A DNA stretch of 64,000 nucleotides from Tolypeutes matacus (Eukaryota; Chordata; Mammalia; Cingulata; Chlamyphoridae), in NCBI GenBank assembly GCA_026826555.1, contig JAKSZT010017954.1, forward strand, positions 3,093,876 through 3,157,875, in the 5' to 3' direction. Positions 37,761-50,139 of the stretch are shown in pieces (within the stretch, counting starts at the first letter, position 1; the number at the start of each line of letters is the position of its first letter). Under the pieces are notes generated by a model that made no database searches, had not been told where the DNA came from, and saw nothing but the letters and a program-made list of their open reading frames with translations. Both the position numbers and the translations under genes were made by a program.

Positions 37761-40700
37761 GACTCCCCACCCATCCCGCCTCCCCTTCAGCCCGTCCTCT
37801 CTTCCCAGATTTGGAACCCTGCTTCCACGTGCCAGAATTCTCCATGCATTACCTTGTTTAATCCGCGTGGCAGCCTTTCCCACGTGGGAAAGGTAATCCC
37901 ACCGACGGTTAACTGGTGTGCCTCCCCTAGGACTCAGGGCTCCTTCCTTCCTTCTACAACCCACAGATACCCGTGGAACCTCTGCTATGTGCCAGGCACC
38001 TTTCTGGACAGAGAGGTGAACAAAACAACAAATTAACCCAAATTAACCAGTAACAATGGATTCCGTGGAGTGTGTTTGTTTACTTCAGGGCAGGGCACAG
38101 AGGCCCCTGGGAACCATGAGCAGAAGATGGGTGCTGCCTGCCAGATACCAGGACCTCTGCATTCCTGCCCTGCCTTCCCTCCTGGCCCCCAGATGCATCT
38201 TCTCATGCTCTCACTCCTCTCTTCCAGAACTCCACTGGGTCCTGCCTGTTTATGATGACACTTGTCAATTGTTATCTGCAGACTCATGCCTGTTACTGTG
38301 CCCCCAGTAACAAACAGGTTCTAAGCACACACACAGGTTCTAAAAGTAGAGGTGGTTGAGGGAGTCTGTGCATTTTGAAACCCCCCAACCTCCTCTCCCT
38401 GGAGAAATCCCAGCCTCCACCGTACAGTCCAGTCCCATCTGCCTGAATTTGACACTTTCTTTATTGAGCACCTACTATGAGCTTTGGGGTGCAAGAGTGA
38501 GCCCAGATCAGCTCACAGACTTTCAACCTGGTGGGGAAGATACTAATGGGAGTGTAATTGCACACTGAATATGTGGGAGAGCATCCAACCCTGGGATCAG
38601 ATAAGGCAGCTCTGAAGAAGTGATGCTTGAATGGAGATCTGAAGGATGAGTAGGAGTAGGCCAGGTGAAGGGGTTACGGGTGGAGGGCAGTGTTCCAGAA
38701 GTGGGAACACCATGTGCAATGGGCCAGCCGCCCATTTCCCAAGGCAGACTCTAAGGAGTCTTTCGGCTCTTCCGCCTCCCCACCCCTCCCCCACACTCCA
38801 TCCAATTCCTCTCCTAGTTCTGAGTTCTGTTGGTTTTTATCTCCCAAATAGCTCTAATAGCTATCCACTTCTCTCCATCTCCACGGCCCCCACTAGTCCC
38901 AGTGCCATCACTACCTGCCAGCAGAACTTGTCTATTTTGGCCCCTCCAGTCAGTGCCCTACACATCAACTTTTCAAAACATATAATGTATTTATTACTCT
39001 GCTTTGTTCCTCCCCTTATGTGTTCTGTGCTCATTGCCCCTGGGGATGGATGTGGGAGGCCTAAGAGTAGAAAAGCTGGTTTTGGCATTTGTCTTTCCAA
39101 AGCTGAAGCCCTTAGGGAAAGGGAATGTCTCAGCAGAGTCTATGGCCAGGAATGGGAGGGATCTACCACCTGCCTCCTGGCAGGGTCCCCGGGTGGGGAG
39201 GTGGTGGAGAGAAATGGAGTATGGACTAGGCAGGAGGACCGCACGCAGCCTTGCAGAAATATTCCTCCCCCGAGCCCAGAGCAGAAGCTGTGCAGAGCCA
39301 CAGGACCCAAGGGGCCATGGAGACAGGATGACGCACCTCAGCAGTGATCTGAGTTTCTGAGGGCTGAAGGCTGTCTGTCCTCTTCCTCTCCCTCCACCCT
39401 CACAGCCTCCTTCCCTCCCCACCTACAGCAAACTTGGCCCTGCTTAATATCCCAGAATTGTGGCCCCACCTCTGGAAGACTGAAGTTTAGCTTGTTTCCA
39501 GCTCTTTGGCAGAATGGGGCATCAAGGATGGATACTGAGATGTATTACAGAAAATAATGTAATTGCACATTGAAGTTTGCAGACTGACATCTGTAATTGC
39601 CACAACTCCATGCCTACAACTGACTTTCTTTTAAAATCAACAATTCAATATAATTCATTCAACAAATATTTACCAAACTCCTGCTAATGCCAAGTATGAT
39701 ACTCAGTGCTAGGGATATAGCAATTACATGGCCCTGTTCCTCAAGGAACTTGGGACTTCAGTGGGGGAGCCAGGCCATAAACAAATATACAAATATGTAA
39801 GGATAAATTGCAATAAGTTCAGTAAGCAGGGTGCTATGTTTGATCATAAGGGGGACAGGTGATATGAGTAGGGTGCTAAGGGAAGGACTCGGGTAAGGTG
39901 AAACCTGAAGGATAAGAAAGAGGCAGGCATATGAACAGCAGAGGGGAAAGTGTTTAGGCAGAGGGGATAGTATGTGCAAAGGCCCTGAGGTCAGAAAGAC
40001 TTTGATGTGTTACAGAAACAGGGAGGAAGACAGTGGGAGCTGGAGAAGAGAAAGCAAGGGGAGAGAGGCACATATGAGGCAGCAGAAGTCAGCTGGGGTT
40101 AGATGAAGCAGACATTTTTAAAGGCCTGGCTGTCTGGGGTGGGGTGGGGGCCGGGCAGAGGGTGGATAGGATGGAAGGAGGAAGAGAGGAAGGAAAATCA
40201 GGGAGAAGGCTGTTGCATCATCCAGGTGACACGTGATGGGAGGTGACTGGGATGTGGCCATGGAGGTAGAGAGAGGTAGACAGTTAAGATTTATTTTTGG
40301 AGTAGAATCAACAGGGGTTGCTGAAAAATTGGCTGCGTGGGGAGGCGGTGGTGGGGAGGCAGAGGAAGAAATCAAGGACAACTCCCAGGTTTCTGGACTG
40401 AACACAATAATGAGTAGTCATGCAGTGTACTGAGATGGGGAAGGGTGGGGCAGAACTATTTTTTCTTTCCTCTACAGGTGATGGGGTCTAGAGCTGAGGG
40501 CATGTTAAGTCTGAGATGCCCGTGTGAGATATAATAGTTAACACATACTGAGCACTTAATAGGTGTCAAGCACTGTTCTTTGTATCCATGAACTCACTTA
40601 ATTCTCATAAGGACTGTAAAAGAGTACATGTACTATTTAGGATGTCCCCTTTAGTAGATGAGAGGATTGATGTCCCGGCCCGCTTCACCTCTTTCTGGCT

Positions 40701-40849
40701 GCCTCCAACAGATTGAGACAACTTGGTTAACTAAGTCCTCAAGATCACACAGCTTGGAAGCTGCAGGTAGGATCCAATCCCAAATGGCCAGGCTCCAGAG
40801 GCCTTCCTGTTAACCACTGCCCTCTCCTACCTCCTGGCACCCAAGGAGG
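37761..40849. other. Spacer with ancient LINE/MIR sequence
   Basis: 38440-38660 and 39640-40400 carry familiar old-repeat cues ('TTTATTGAGCACCTACTATG', 'GTATGTGCAAAGGCCCTGAGG'). 40520-40660 is a minus MIR. The remainder is unassigned and has no exon I can support. Confidence 0.5.
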
Positions 40850-40973
40850 CAGCCGGATGTGTGCGTGGGGAGCTTGGGGGCAGCTGGATGTGCACGTGGG
40901 GAGCTTGGGGATTGCCGGACGCCTGCGTGGGGAGCTTGGGAGCAGCTGGATGCGCGCGTGGGGAGCTTGGGGG
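40850..40973. repeat. 31-bp minisatellite, four units
   Basis: Four head-to-tail units of exactly 31 bases (40850-40880, 40881-40911, 40912-40942, 40943-40973). The right half, YGTGGGGAGCTTGGG, is nearly invariant while the left half varies, mostly at CpG sites. Confidence 0.95.
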
Positions 40974-41597
40974 AGAGGTTCTGGATCTAGAGGATGTAGA
41001 AGCCATGGGAGGGGGCGAGATAATCCAAGGCCAGAGTGCATTGGAGGGAGAGGCAAGCCCAGGACAGAGAGCACTTGGAGTTGGGACCCTGGAAAGGACA
41101 TGGGGAAGGAGTGGGCAGAGAGGGAGGCCGAAGGCCAGTGAGTGAGGTGTATAAAGGGTGGGAGAGGGTGCTGAGCAGGAGGGAGCAGCCAACTAGGTCA
41201 AAAGCTGCTGAGAGCCTGAATAAGATCCAGATGGCAAGGTGACAGCTGGCCATGGCAACCTGGAGGCCACTGGTGACCTTGCCAGTAGCAGCTTCTGTGG
41301 AACGGTGGGGTCAGGAGGAGGGGCAGGACAAGACAGGAGGCGCTGAGGGGCACAGGGGTGCTGAGAAGTGAAGTCAAGGGGTGAGATGCCTCTTGAGAAG
41401 GGGAGTCGAGAAATGGGGTGGCATCTGTTTGGGGATATGAGCAAGGCAACATTATTTTTAAGATGGGAGATACCCAAACCTGTTTACGTGTTGATGTGAA
41501 GGATACAGGGAGAGGGAATGGAGTCTGATAAAGCAAGAACAAGGGAATTCCTGAGGGATATTTTTCCATGTCAATACACATCTATCTCATTCCTTTT
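40974..41597. other. Spacer, G/A-rich
   Basis: Continuation of G/A-rich sequence with no recognised gene or repeat boundary. Short open frames only. Confidence 0.4.
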
Positions 41598-41706
41598 TTT
41601 TTTTTTTTTTTTTTTTTTTTGTAGGTATCGTGGCCGGGGATTGAACCCAGGACCTTGTATGTGGGAAGCTGGCACTCAACCACTGAGCTATGCTGGCTCC
41701 CCTGCC
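41598..41706 (-). mobile_element. Short tRNA-derived SINE
   Basis: Starts with T27-plus, then the complement of a SINE head (GTAGGTATCGTGGCCGGGGA...GAGCTATGCTGGCTCCCC). Target repeat CATTCYTTTT at 41588 and 41708. Confidence 0.8.
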
Positions 41707-41716
41707 ACATTCTTTT

Positions 41717-42163
41717 CTTTCTTTCTTTTTTTTTTTTTTAAATATTTATTTATTTATTTATTTATTCCCCCGCCTCTTGTTGTTTTTGTGCATGCTGTCT
41801 GTTCTCTGTGTGTTCTTCTGTGTCTGCTTGTCTTCTCTTTAGCTGGCACTGGGAACCGATCCTGGGACCTTCCAGAGTGGGAGAGAGGCGCTTCAATCTC
41901 TTGGGCCACCTTAGCTCCCTGGTCTGCTGCGTCTCTTATTGTATCTCCTTTGTGTCTCCTTGTTGTATCATCTTGCTGTGCCAGCTCTCTGTGTAGGCCA
42001 GCACTCCGTTCAGGCTGGCACTCTTATGCAGGCCAGCTCTCCTGCATGGGCCAGCACTTCACGTGGGCCACCTTGCCTTCACCAGGAAGCCTGGGAATCG
42101 AACCCTGGACCTCCTATATGGTAGACAGGAGCCCAATTGCTTGAGCCACATCCACTTCCCGTT
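41717..42163 (-). mobile_element. DAS dimeric SINE, near full length
   Basis: Tail complement (TTTAAATATTTATTTATTTA), then 'TGTGTGTTCTTCTGTGTCTG', first head (GGAACCGATCCTGGGACCTT), linker, second head (GGGAATCGAACCCTGGACCT). Flanked by ACATTCTTTT at 41707-41716 and 42164-42173, a clean target-site duplication. Confidence 0.9.
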
Positions 42164-42173
42164 ACATTCTTTT

Positions 42174-42800
42174 TAAAAACTTTTAAAGATAGAGTGGTAT
42201 AAGGAACCCCCATGCAGTCATCACCCAGCTTCAGCAATGAGCAACTCGTGGCCAATCCTGGTTCATCTATGTCGCCCACTTCTCCCCTCCCTGCTGCATT
42301 ATTTTGAAGTAAATCTCAGGCATCATACCATTTTGTAAACATTTTAGTATGTTTTCTCTTAAGGTAACGACTCTTTTTTTTTTTTTTAACCATAAATCAC
42401 AATTTGATTTATGCACCTTACAAAGCAAGAATTCCTTAATAGTCTCCATTATACAGTCTGTTCAAATTTCCAACGGTCTCATAAATGCCGATAAACTTGA
42501 TTTTAGTGGTTTGAGCTAGGAACTATTTAAGGCCCACAATATGGTTGGTTGACAGGTCTCTTCATCTATAGATTCCCCCAACAGCTATTTTTTCTCCTTG
42601 AAGTTTTTTTATTGTTGTTGTTGAAGAACCAGTTGCTTGTCCTAGAATTATCCATGTTCTGGATTTTACTGATGGCATTCTGAGTTTAATGTGCTCTCTT
42701 TTTGGCATGTCCTGCAAGGTGATATTGGATCTAGAAAATCGATCAGATTGTGGTTTGATTTTTTTTTCAAGATCACTTCATAGGACATATACTTGATTCT
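42174..42800 (-). repeat. L1 3' UTR fragment (old subfamily)
   Basis: Cues such as 'CAGTCATCACCCAGCTTCAG' and 'GCATTATTTTGAAGTAAATC' are the complement of an L1M-type 3' end. An internal T15 run lies at 42370-42387. Confidence 0.75.
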
Positions 42801-43495
42801 TTTTTATGGCAGCAGAGTTGTGTTGGTTATGACTTTGGCTGGAAACCCAAGTCATGCTGGCTTAAGCAGGAAGACAGGTTGTATCTCCCACAGCCAGGGG
42901 TCTAGAAGAAGGAGTGGGCAAGGGGGTGGACCCCAGGGAGGAGACAGTTACTGGATCAATATTTCCAGACCTCCAGGCTCCTCCTTTCCAAACTGATGTC
43001 CTCATCGCTGGCTTCTTCCTCAGGCTGATTCCCTCTGGGGTTCAAGTTGGTGACACAGTTCCAGCTCTCACCACCAGATACAACAACGTCTAGGGGAAGG
43101 CAGGGGTGGTCTCCTTAGGAGCGGAAAGTTGAGCACTGCAGCCAAAAACAACCTTCCCTCCAGTCTCATTGGAACTGCCACGTGCCCACTCTAAACCAAT
43201 CACTCTCGAGGGAAGGAGACCCTCCTGACTGGCTTAGTCTCTTCAGGATTTACCTGTGGAGCTGGGGATGGGGTCTGTTCTGGTTCTCTGCTGCTGCATC
43301 AAATGAATATCCCATGTTTCTGCACACGGTGTGTGTATTTCTGAACAATATTACCTAGAAGTGGGATTGCTGGGCCCAAGAGTATTTTATATTTGTAGGG
43401 GACTTTACTTTTTATAGAAACAGTCAAATTGTCCTCTACAACGGTTGTATCAATATATATTTCACCAACAGGGGAAGAGGGAAAACAAAGAGGCG
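42801..43495. other. Spacer with L1 remnant
   Basis: 42801-43260 is unassigned. 43270-43490 is a degraded minus-strand L1 ORF2 end (cue TTACCTAGAAGTGGGATTGC). Confidence 0.5.
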
Positions 43496-43672
43496 AGGGA
43501 GCACAGTGGTTAACAATCTGGGCTCTAGCAGGCAGAATGCCTGGGTTCAAAGCCCAGCTCCTCTACTTAATATCTGTGTGAACTTTGGGCAAATAGTTTA
43601 ACAACTCTGTGTCTCAGTTTTCTTATCTATAAGATGGAGATAATAATTATAATTACAGTATTTACCTAACAC
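43496..43672 (+). repeat. MIR SINE
   Basis: Recognisable MIR core: GCCTGGGTTCAAAGCCCAGC, then TGTGTGAACTTTGGGCAAAT, then GTGTCTCAGTTTTCTTATCT. Confidence 0.85.
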
Positions 43673-43689
43673 TTGCACTCAACGATTGT

Positions 43690-44695
43690 TGACTATAATT
43701 TTTCTCTCTCATACTTTCACTAATAGTAGAGATTATCGAAGTGCTGGTTCTTATCCCCACATCCATTCTCTGCCCTTCTCTGGAGGCTTGGGAGGCTGGC
43801 TTGTCCTTCACAGACCGCACCAGCCTTGCCTTCCGGCTTCTGAGGGTGAGAAGAGAGAGATGAGCCATTTATCTTTCCTGTTATGTCCCTGGTTAGCTGT
43901 GGTTCCAGCAGGGGTTGTCCTTCTACAACCTTCTACTGTCCAGTAACCCTCTTTCCGTGGCTCCGGCTCTTGGAACTTGGTTTCTTCCCCTTGCTTCTTC
44001 AGGGGGTAATTTCCCCACTATTGTCAGTTCCTTGATGCCTCAACATGCTTAATCGAATCCCATAACTATATCTTTGTACATAGTCCCTTCAATAAAGTCT
44101 CTTCAAAATCCCAGTGTGCTGGGATGTTTTCTGCTGGACCCTTGATTTAATTTGTCTTTGAAGTTTGCCAATCTCAAAGGAAAAAAAACAATCTTGCTTC
44201 ATTAGAGAAGTTAGAGAAATCTCATTTAATAGGGAAGTTTCCATACCTTTTCATATGTTTATTAGCCTAAATAGTTCATTTTTTAAAATTGCTTCTTCTC
44301 TTTTGCCCATTTTTCTGTTGGATTGTCATACTATCTCTTATTGATTTGCAGGGACTGTTTTGATATTAGGTATAGTAACTCTTTTTCTGTTACATACAAT
44401 GCAAATATTTTCTCTGTTTATTGCTTGTCTTTGAACTTTATTTTTTCCTCTATATTAATATCTTATATTTATGCAGTCAAATCTGACAATCTTTTTTTTT
44501 TTTTTTAATTCCTTCTAGGTTTTGTTTCTTATACAGGAGGGCTTTTCTCACTTCAATATTATAAAAATACTTCCCCAAATTTTCTCCTAGTTCTTTCATA
44601 GTTTTTTTTTTTAATGAGATCTTTAATCCATCTGGATTCCCAGTGAATTGTCAATTCCCCAGTGATGGTTAGGATTTGGACAGAGGAAAGCTGGC
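43690..44695. repeat. Ancient interspersed repeats including minus L1
   Basis: 43690-44130 resembles an old mammalian repeat with CTCTTGGAACTTGGTTTCTT and an AATAAA-bearing end (family not identified). 44190-44695 is a T-rich minus-strand L1 3' region. Confidence 0.5.
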
Positions 44696-45401
44696 TTCAT
44701 TCAGGTAGAAGGAGTAAGGATGGTAAAAGGTGGAACAGCAGGTTTTGCTTGGGAAAGGGGACACCGCAGGCCGGGACTGCTAGGCTGAGGAATGTGCACT
44801 GAATTCTAATTCCACATTCCTGTAAACTGTTTTCCAACCTTCTCTCTTGCTGTTCCTGGATACTAATTTTCTGCCTCAATCAGTTGACCTCCTGGTCACA
44901 CCCACCTGTACCCTTTGTTTGGCTACCTCCTTGCATTTCAGTGACTCCTGCCTGGAAACCTTCTCCTCTCAGTTCCAACCGTCTGAAACCTCCCTATTTT
45001 CAATACCCTGTTCAGGGACCCTTCCATGAATCCTTCCCAGCTACAGCCCTTTAGGACCTCTGAACTCTTCTAGAAACAACCTGCTGTTCCTCGAGTGCAC
45101 ATCAGACACTCTAAACTTCTCTAAACTGCCCCACGTGCCTGAATCTCGCCTCTGCTTTCCTGTCTCTGAGCTGGCTCTGCTTGGCTGGGGACATGCACAG
45201 GTGAGCAGGATGCTCGCGGAGCAGGAGAACAACAAGGTGAGAGGTGATGTGGGCACAGTGTGGTCAAGGCCACAGGTCTTGCTGCTCAGGATTCGGTGGG
45301 AATTGGCTGGGTGTCAGGGGAGCATCCCTCAGTTGAGACATGGAGATGACTTCTAAGTTTGCCAAGTGAGGTGAGGGTGGGGAAACTGCCAGGAAGAATT
45401 T
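44696..45401. other. Spacer with L2 remnants
   Basis: 44880-45060 reads as eroded L2. No exon or promoter that I can support. Confidence 0.4.
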
Positions 45402-45840
45402 ATTTTTTATTTAATAAATAAAAAAAAAAAGATTTATTTATTTATTTACACCCCCCACCCCACCCCCCTTGTTGTTTTGCGCTTGCTGTCTGCTCTCTGT
45501 GTGTTCTTCTGGGTCTGCTTGTCTTCTCTTTAGGTGGCATCAGGAACCAATCCTGGGACCTTCCAGAGTGGGAGAGAGGTGCTCAGTCTCTTGCGCCACT
45601 GCAGCTCTCTGGTCTGTTGCGTCTCTTATTGTCTCTCCTGTGTCTCTTTTTGTTGCGTCATCTTGCTGCACCAGCACTCCTGTGTGGGTCAGCACTCCTG
45701 CGCAGGCCAGCACTCCTGTGCGGGCCAGTTCGCCACGCAGGCCAGCTTGCCTTTCACCAGGAGGTCCCGGGAATCGAACCCTGGACCTCCTATGTGGTAT
45801 ACGGGAGCCCAATCGCTTGAGCCATATCCATTTCCCTGCT
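45402..45840 (-). mobile_element. DAS dimeric SINE, full length
   Basis: Same architecture as the copy at 41717-42163. Flanked by a perfect 11-base duplication AGGAAGAATTT at 45391-45401 and 45841-45851. Confidence 0.93.
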
Positions 45841-46319
45841 AGGAAGAATTTGTGCTGAGGCTCAGGGCCCTCAGAGTGCAGGATTTTAAAGGAAATGAAG
45901 GATGTGGGGTGGGGAGGAGGAAGTGGGCAGTGGAAGTGGAAACTGAGAGGCAATCACGGCCCAGTGCCTGCAGGGGCATTTATGTCATGGTGTCCGGGTG
46001 GGATCCTGAGAGCCATTTGGGGGTGGGCACGGGGCCTGAAGGACTTTAAGTAGGGGAAGTTCAGGTCAGAGTCGAGAGTGCGAAGTCACTCGGCTGTTCT
46101 GAGATTGGCAAGGGGCGAGCCGGGCTGGGGTGCGGAGGAGCCCGGAGGGAGCCTGCTGTGGAAAGATGATGCTGGCCTGGCGGGAGTCGTGGCAGTGCAG
46201 GTGGGGAACAAGAGAAGACACGGCTAGAAAGCACGAGAAGGCTGGCCTGTGAGGCCTGGTAGTTGGCAGGAGGCAGCCTCGTCACCGTCCTTAGTCTTGG
46301 CTGCTCTGTTGTGTTGTGC

Positions 46320-46530
46320 CTTCCTTGCAGGGGCTAAAACGCAGCAGGGACAACTTCACATCTTGTACATGCAGCGAGCACCAGAAGCCAGCATTCTGGC
46401 TTGTTCCGCGTACTCGTCCTGGCATGGCTGACCTTCAGTGGAGCTGGTGGGGAAGAAGAAGGAAGGTACTGTCTGTTCCTCCAGGTGGCCGTGGACCTTG
46501 AGGGCGCCACAATAAACGCTGTGTTTGTTT
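46320..46530 (+). other. Candidate terminal exon of an unknown transcript
   Basis: A strong acceptor (pyrimidine-rich TTGTGCCTTCCTTGCAG ending at 46330) is followed by about 180 bases, AATAAA at 46511-46516 and a TG-rich stretch (GCTGTGTTTGTTTGA). No recognised protein family in any frame. It could be a non-coding RNA end or chance. Confidence 0.25.
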
Positions 46531-47357
46531 GATAAAGCACTTGGCTTTCAGTTTGGAGGAAGAAGAGCTAGAACAGGTGTGGCAAGCTCAGGGTGGCCTG
46601 CGGCACAGCGGGGAGGGGCGGTGGTGGCCTGACAGGGGCTCCAGGGCTGTGGGTTGTGAAGAACTCGAGGGGCTTTCTAGACCAGCCACCTTTCTCACAT
46701 TCCCAAGTACCCACCTGGGCTGAATATGCCAACTTGTTAACGATCCTGTGTCATGTCAGTAGAGCTCCTGCCATGTGCCTGGTGTCGGGCCAGGTACTTC
46801 TCATGCACGCAGTAGGCCTGCATCCCACAGACGTTTCTGACCACCTTCCTTGCTGGCCTGGGCTGGGTGCTGCACACAGATGCCCAGAACAGCATCCCTG
46901 GTCTTGGTGGGAAAAGTCTGACAAGAAACAAAACGACAGTATAGTGTAGTATATGCTGGATGGGGTGAGAAAGGGCCGCAGGGGAACTCAGAAGAGGGCT
47001 CAGCTCACCCCCCACACAGCCCAGTGAAATGCAGGCTGCCATGCTCGTACCCATTCTGTAGATGAGGAAACTGAGGCTCAGAGGCATGAACTGCCCTGCT
47101 TACCTGCTCAGTCTGGCTCTGGCTGATTTTCTTCTGCCTGGAGTGATAAGCATAAAAATGAGATAAGCTAGTGGGGCCCTCATATACCATCTGGTTCAGT
47201 TGATGGGGAAACTGAGGCCCAGGGGTTTATTGCTCAGAGACAAGAAAGGAGCAGCCAAGCGAGCGGCTTCTAGAAACCAGCTTGTCTGCTCCCTGCCCTC
47301 CCCTTTCCCCCAGCTCTTGGTACCATATGCCTTTCTTTTCTCCAGCCTTCTGAGATC
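46531..47357. other. Unassigned spacer
   Basis: Non-coding by inspection. 47040-47100 and 47190-47225 resemble MIR ends (GATGAGGAAACTGAGGCTCA, GATGGGGAAACTGAGGCCCA). Confidence 0.45.
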
Positions 47358-47503
47358 TTCTTGGGGGACCCCTGATCTGGGGGCCTCAGCTTGTGGTCTG
47401 TATGCTGCAGGCTTGTCACCTCTGCTCAGCCCTAGGCCCTAGAAAGGACACAAAGAGAAAGGTCAGACCCTGAAGCCAGGCAGGGATGTGAGAGTGGAGG
47501 GGG
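47358..47503 (+). repeat. Inverted repeat, left arm
   Basis: About 145 bases that recur in reverse complement at 47771-47915. Shared blocks include GGTCTGTATGCTGCAGGCT/GGTGTGTATGCTGCAGGCT, GTCACCTCTGCTCAGCCCTA and CCTGAAGCCAGGCAGGGATG. By eye the arms are roughly 80-88% identical, with a few short indels. Confidence 0.88.
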
Positions 47504-47770
47504 TGGGGACACATAGGATTCCTGCTCCCCAGGAGGCCCCAGGGGAGCCTAGGCTTGGGGAGAGACTGGGGTGACCAGGAGGGTCTGAGGCCCCAGAGCT
47601 GTACCCTTCCCCACGCCCCCAGGAGTGGGCCAGTGGGTCTGTCTCCATTTTTGGCCACATCCCTCTGGCTTGGGGTGCTGGGGTGGGTAGGCTGGGTAGG
47701 CCAGCTCTGGGCCTCAGACCCGGAGTGCGGTTCCCTGCTCCTGCCTCGGGGGAGCTCTGGGACAAACGCT

Positions 47771-47915
47771 CCCCCTCCACCCCCCCCCACATCCCTGCCT
47801 GGCTTCAGGATCTGACCTTTCTCTCCTTTCTGGAGTCTAGGGCTGAGCAGAGGTGACAGAGCCTGCAGCATACACACCACAAGCTGAGTGCCCAAGGTCA
47901 GGAGTCCCCAGGAAG
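47771..47915 (-). repeat. Inverted repeat, right arm
   Basis: Reverse-complement partner of 47358-47503, with a loop of about 267 bases (47504-47770) between the arms. Confidence 0.88.
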
Positions 47916-48600
47916 CTTCTACACCCCTGGGGTAAAGACAGGTGCAAGCCCTCAGAGGCCCACAGCCCTCACCAGTCCCATCCCAGACAGACGCTGGAGA
48001 CCTTTCTCCTCTCCTTCCACTCCCCCTCACTGAGCCCCCTCCCATCTCTAAGCCCTCCCCCTAAGCCCCACTCTTCTGAGCCCTGCCCCCTCTTCTGAGC
48101 CCCACCCCCTGGCAGGGCCCACTTCCCCTTCATCCCCCTTGCCTGCAGCCTGCCTATTCAGTTTCCTGTTCCCTGTTTCCTTCTCCCCAGGCTAGAAGAG
48201 TGGTTCCCACTGGGGAATCCATTGGGGAGGGAGTAATCCAAAAACCAAGTACTTTCCTGGAAGCTCACGGAGAAGGGCCTGAAGTTAGGGAACACACTGT
48301 TAATAGTAACTGTCTTCCTTGTCCTTGGTCATAAGGCCTGTTCCTTAATTGGAAGGAGAATCCTTCCGGAGCCAAGTGGACAGACTACCGGGTATTCTAC
48401 CAAGAAATGTGCCTACCCCAGGCACCTTTTGCTTCAGCTTTGGGTGAGGGTGGGGTGGAGGGAAGGGGATTGCTGCAGGCAAAAAAAATGTGAGCTACAA
48501 TAACAAAAATAATCCCAAATCTCTTGTCCCCCAAACACTTGTCCCAGGACCCTTGCTCCCCCTCCAGTCGCTAGCCTTGGCCCACTATTCCTTTTATAAG
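47916..48600. other. Spacer with short C-rich tandem motif
   Basis: 48025-48115 repeats a (CT)GAGCCC(T/C)(G/A)CCCCCTCTT-like motif imperfectly. The rest is unassigned. Confidence 0.45.
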
Positions 48601-49610
48601 GAAACCTCTCGGACACACGGTCTAGCTGTCCTGTTTCCATGTTCCATCCACTGCTTCCGCTCCTAGCCCCCTTGCCAAGGCCACCAGTGGCCACCTTGAT
48701 GCCATTAATTCCACGGCTTCTCCTCAAGCCGCTTCTGCAACCTTGGACACTGGTGCCAAGGCCCGCCTTCTCGAAACCCATTTTTCTTTTGGTTTCTAGA
48801 GTGACCTCATCCACTCCTCTGGTTTCGGTTGCCACCTGCATGCTAAAGACTCCCCAGTTTATCTCTCCTGAGACCCAAATTTATATATATCCTCCTACTT
48901 CCTGGACATTTCTATTTGGATGTCCCAAAGGCTTGTCAAACTCTATACATTCAAAACGGAACTCATCATCTTCCCCAGAGACCTCGTTATCTGTGTCCCC
49001 TCTTTTGGCAAATGGCACCACCATCATCCAATCAGTGGCCTAAGGTGGAAAACCTGGGGGTATCCTAGATTCTTTCCTCATCCTGCACATCCAACTGGCT
49101 CTCAAACCCAGCCCATCTTGCTTCCCCAGCAGCCCCCATCAGGTGCTGTCCCAGCCCCTCTGGGCCCTGCTCCCTGCCCTTCTGGCCCTGTTGTCCTTCT
49201 TGCCTGCATCTTCACATGCAGGAGGGCTACAGATCGTCTTAGATGGTCTCCTGCCTTCATCTCCCTCCTGGAATCCCAGCTCCGCAGAGACTGCTGGAGA
49301 GTTTATTGTAGAGCATAAATCTGCCCAGGTACTTCCCAGCCATGACTCCTGGGACACAGAGTTAGGTACAAAGTCTGTAATTCCACACGAGACTCTCCAT
49401 GACTTGGCCTCTGCTGGGTACTGGGGTCTTGTCGCCACTTCCTCTCTGCCTTTGCGACCCAGCCATGCGCAATCGCTCATCTCCCTGTTCTTCCCTGGCC
49501 CTGGGCCCCCTTGTTACTGCCTGCTTCTCCTGGACCTTCTCAGGGTGGTCACCTGGGCCCCCTTTGATAAGCAGAAGCATGTCACAATCCCATTCTGAGC
49601 TCCCCACCCC
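48600..49610 (+). repeat. L2 LINE fragment
   Basis: Plus-oriented L2 text: 'GGATGTCCCAAAGGCTTGTC', 'CATTCAAAACGGAACTCATC', 'GGGGGTATCCTAGATTCTTT'. Internal stops throughout. Confidence 0.75.
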
Positions 49611-50139
49611 CTTTCCCCCCTTGAGGTTCCCAGGACGATGGTGGGGCCCCTCACTGGTATCTCCTCCAGGAGAGAAGATTCTGCCCTGCTTGATTTTTGG
49701 TGGTATGCTTTACCAAAACAATGAGTCTTTTTGTTTTCCTTTTCCAAATATGAAATCACAGTATTGAATGTGCTCTTTCAACCACATCAGAGATTCCAGT
49801 GGGTGCTCCCAGCACAAACCCAAATGGCACAGCCTTGAGAAGAGGGTCACTGTCAGGTCTCCTTCCCTGGGAACCCCAGCCTCCCTCTGCCACTGCCTTT
49901 CCCTGTGGGACCTTGGCCTTGGCCATAGGGGCCTTGTCTTGGTCATCTCGGGAATCTCTAGTGAGTAGCCATAAGGCAGCACTCAGCTCAGCTTACAACC
50001 CCACATTCTTGGTTCCTGAACCCCGGTTCCTCTCTAAGCTCCATCGCAGGGGAGAGCCCGAGCAGGGCGCTTTGCAGGGAGATGGAAGCCTGTCAGCGCT
50101 CAGGACACGGAGGCGCCAGCAACTGCAAAACGAAAACCT

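Noticed and set aside
40850..40973. CRISPR-like regular repeat
   Set aside because: Units abut without spacers and the context is a mammalian chromosome. It is a minisatellite.
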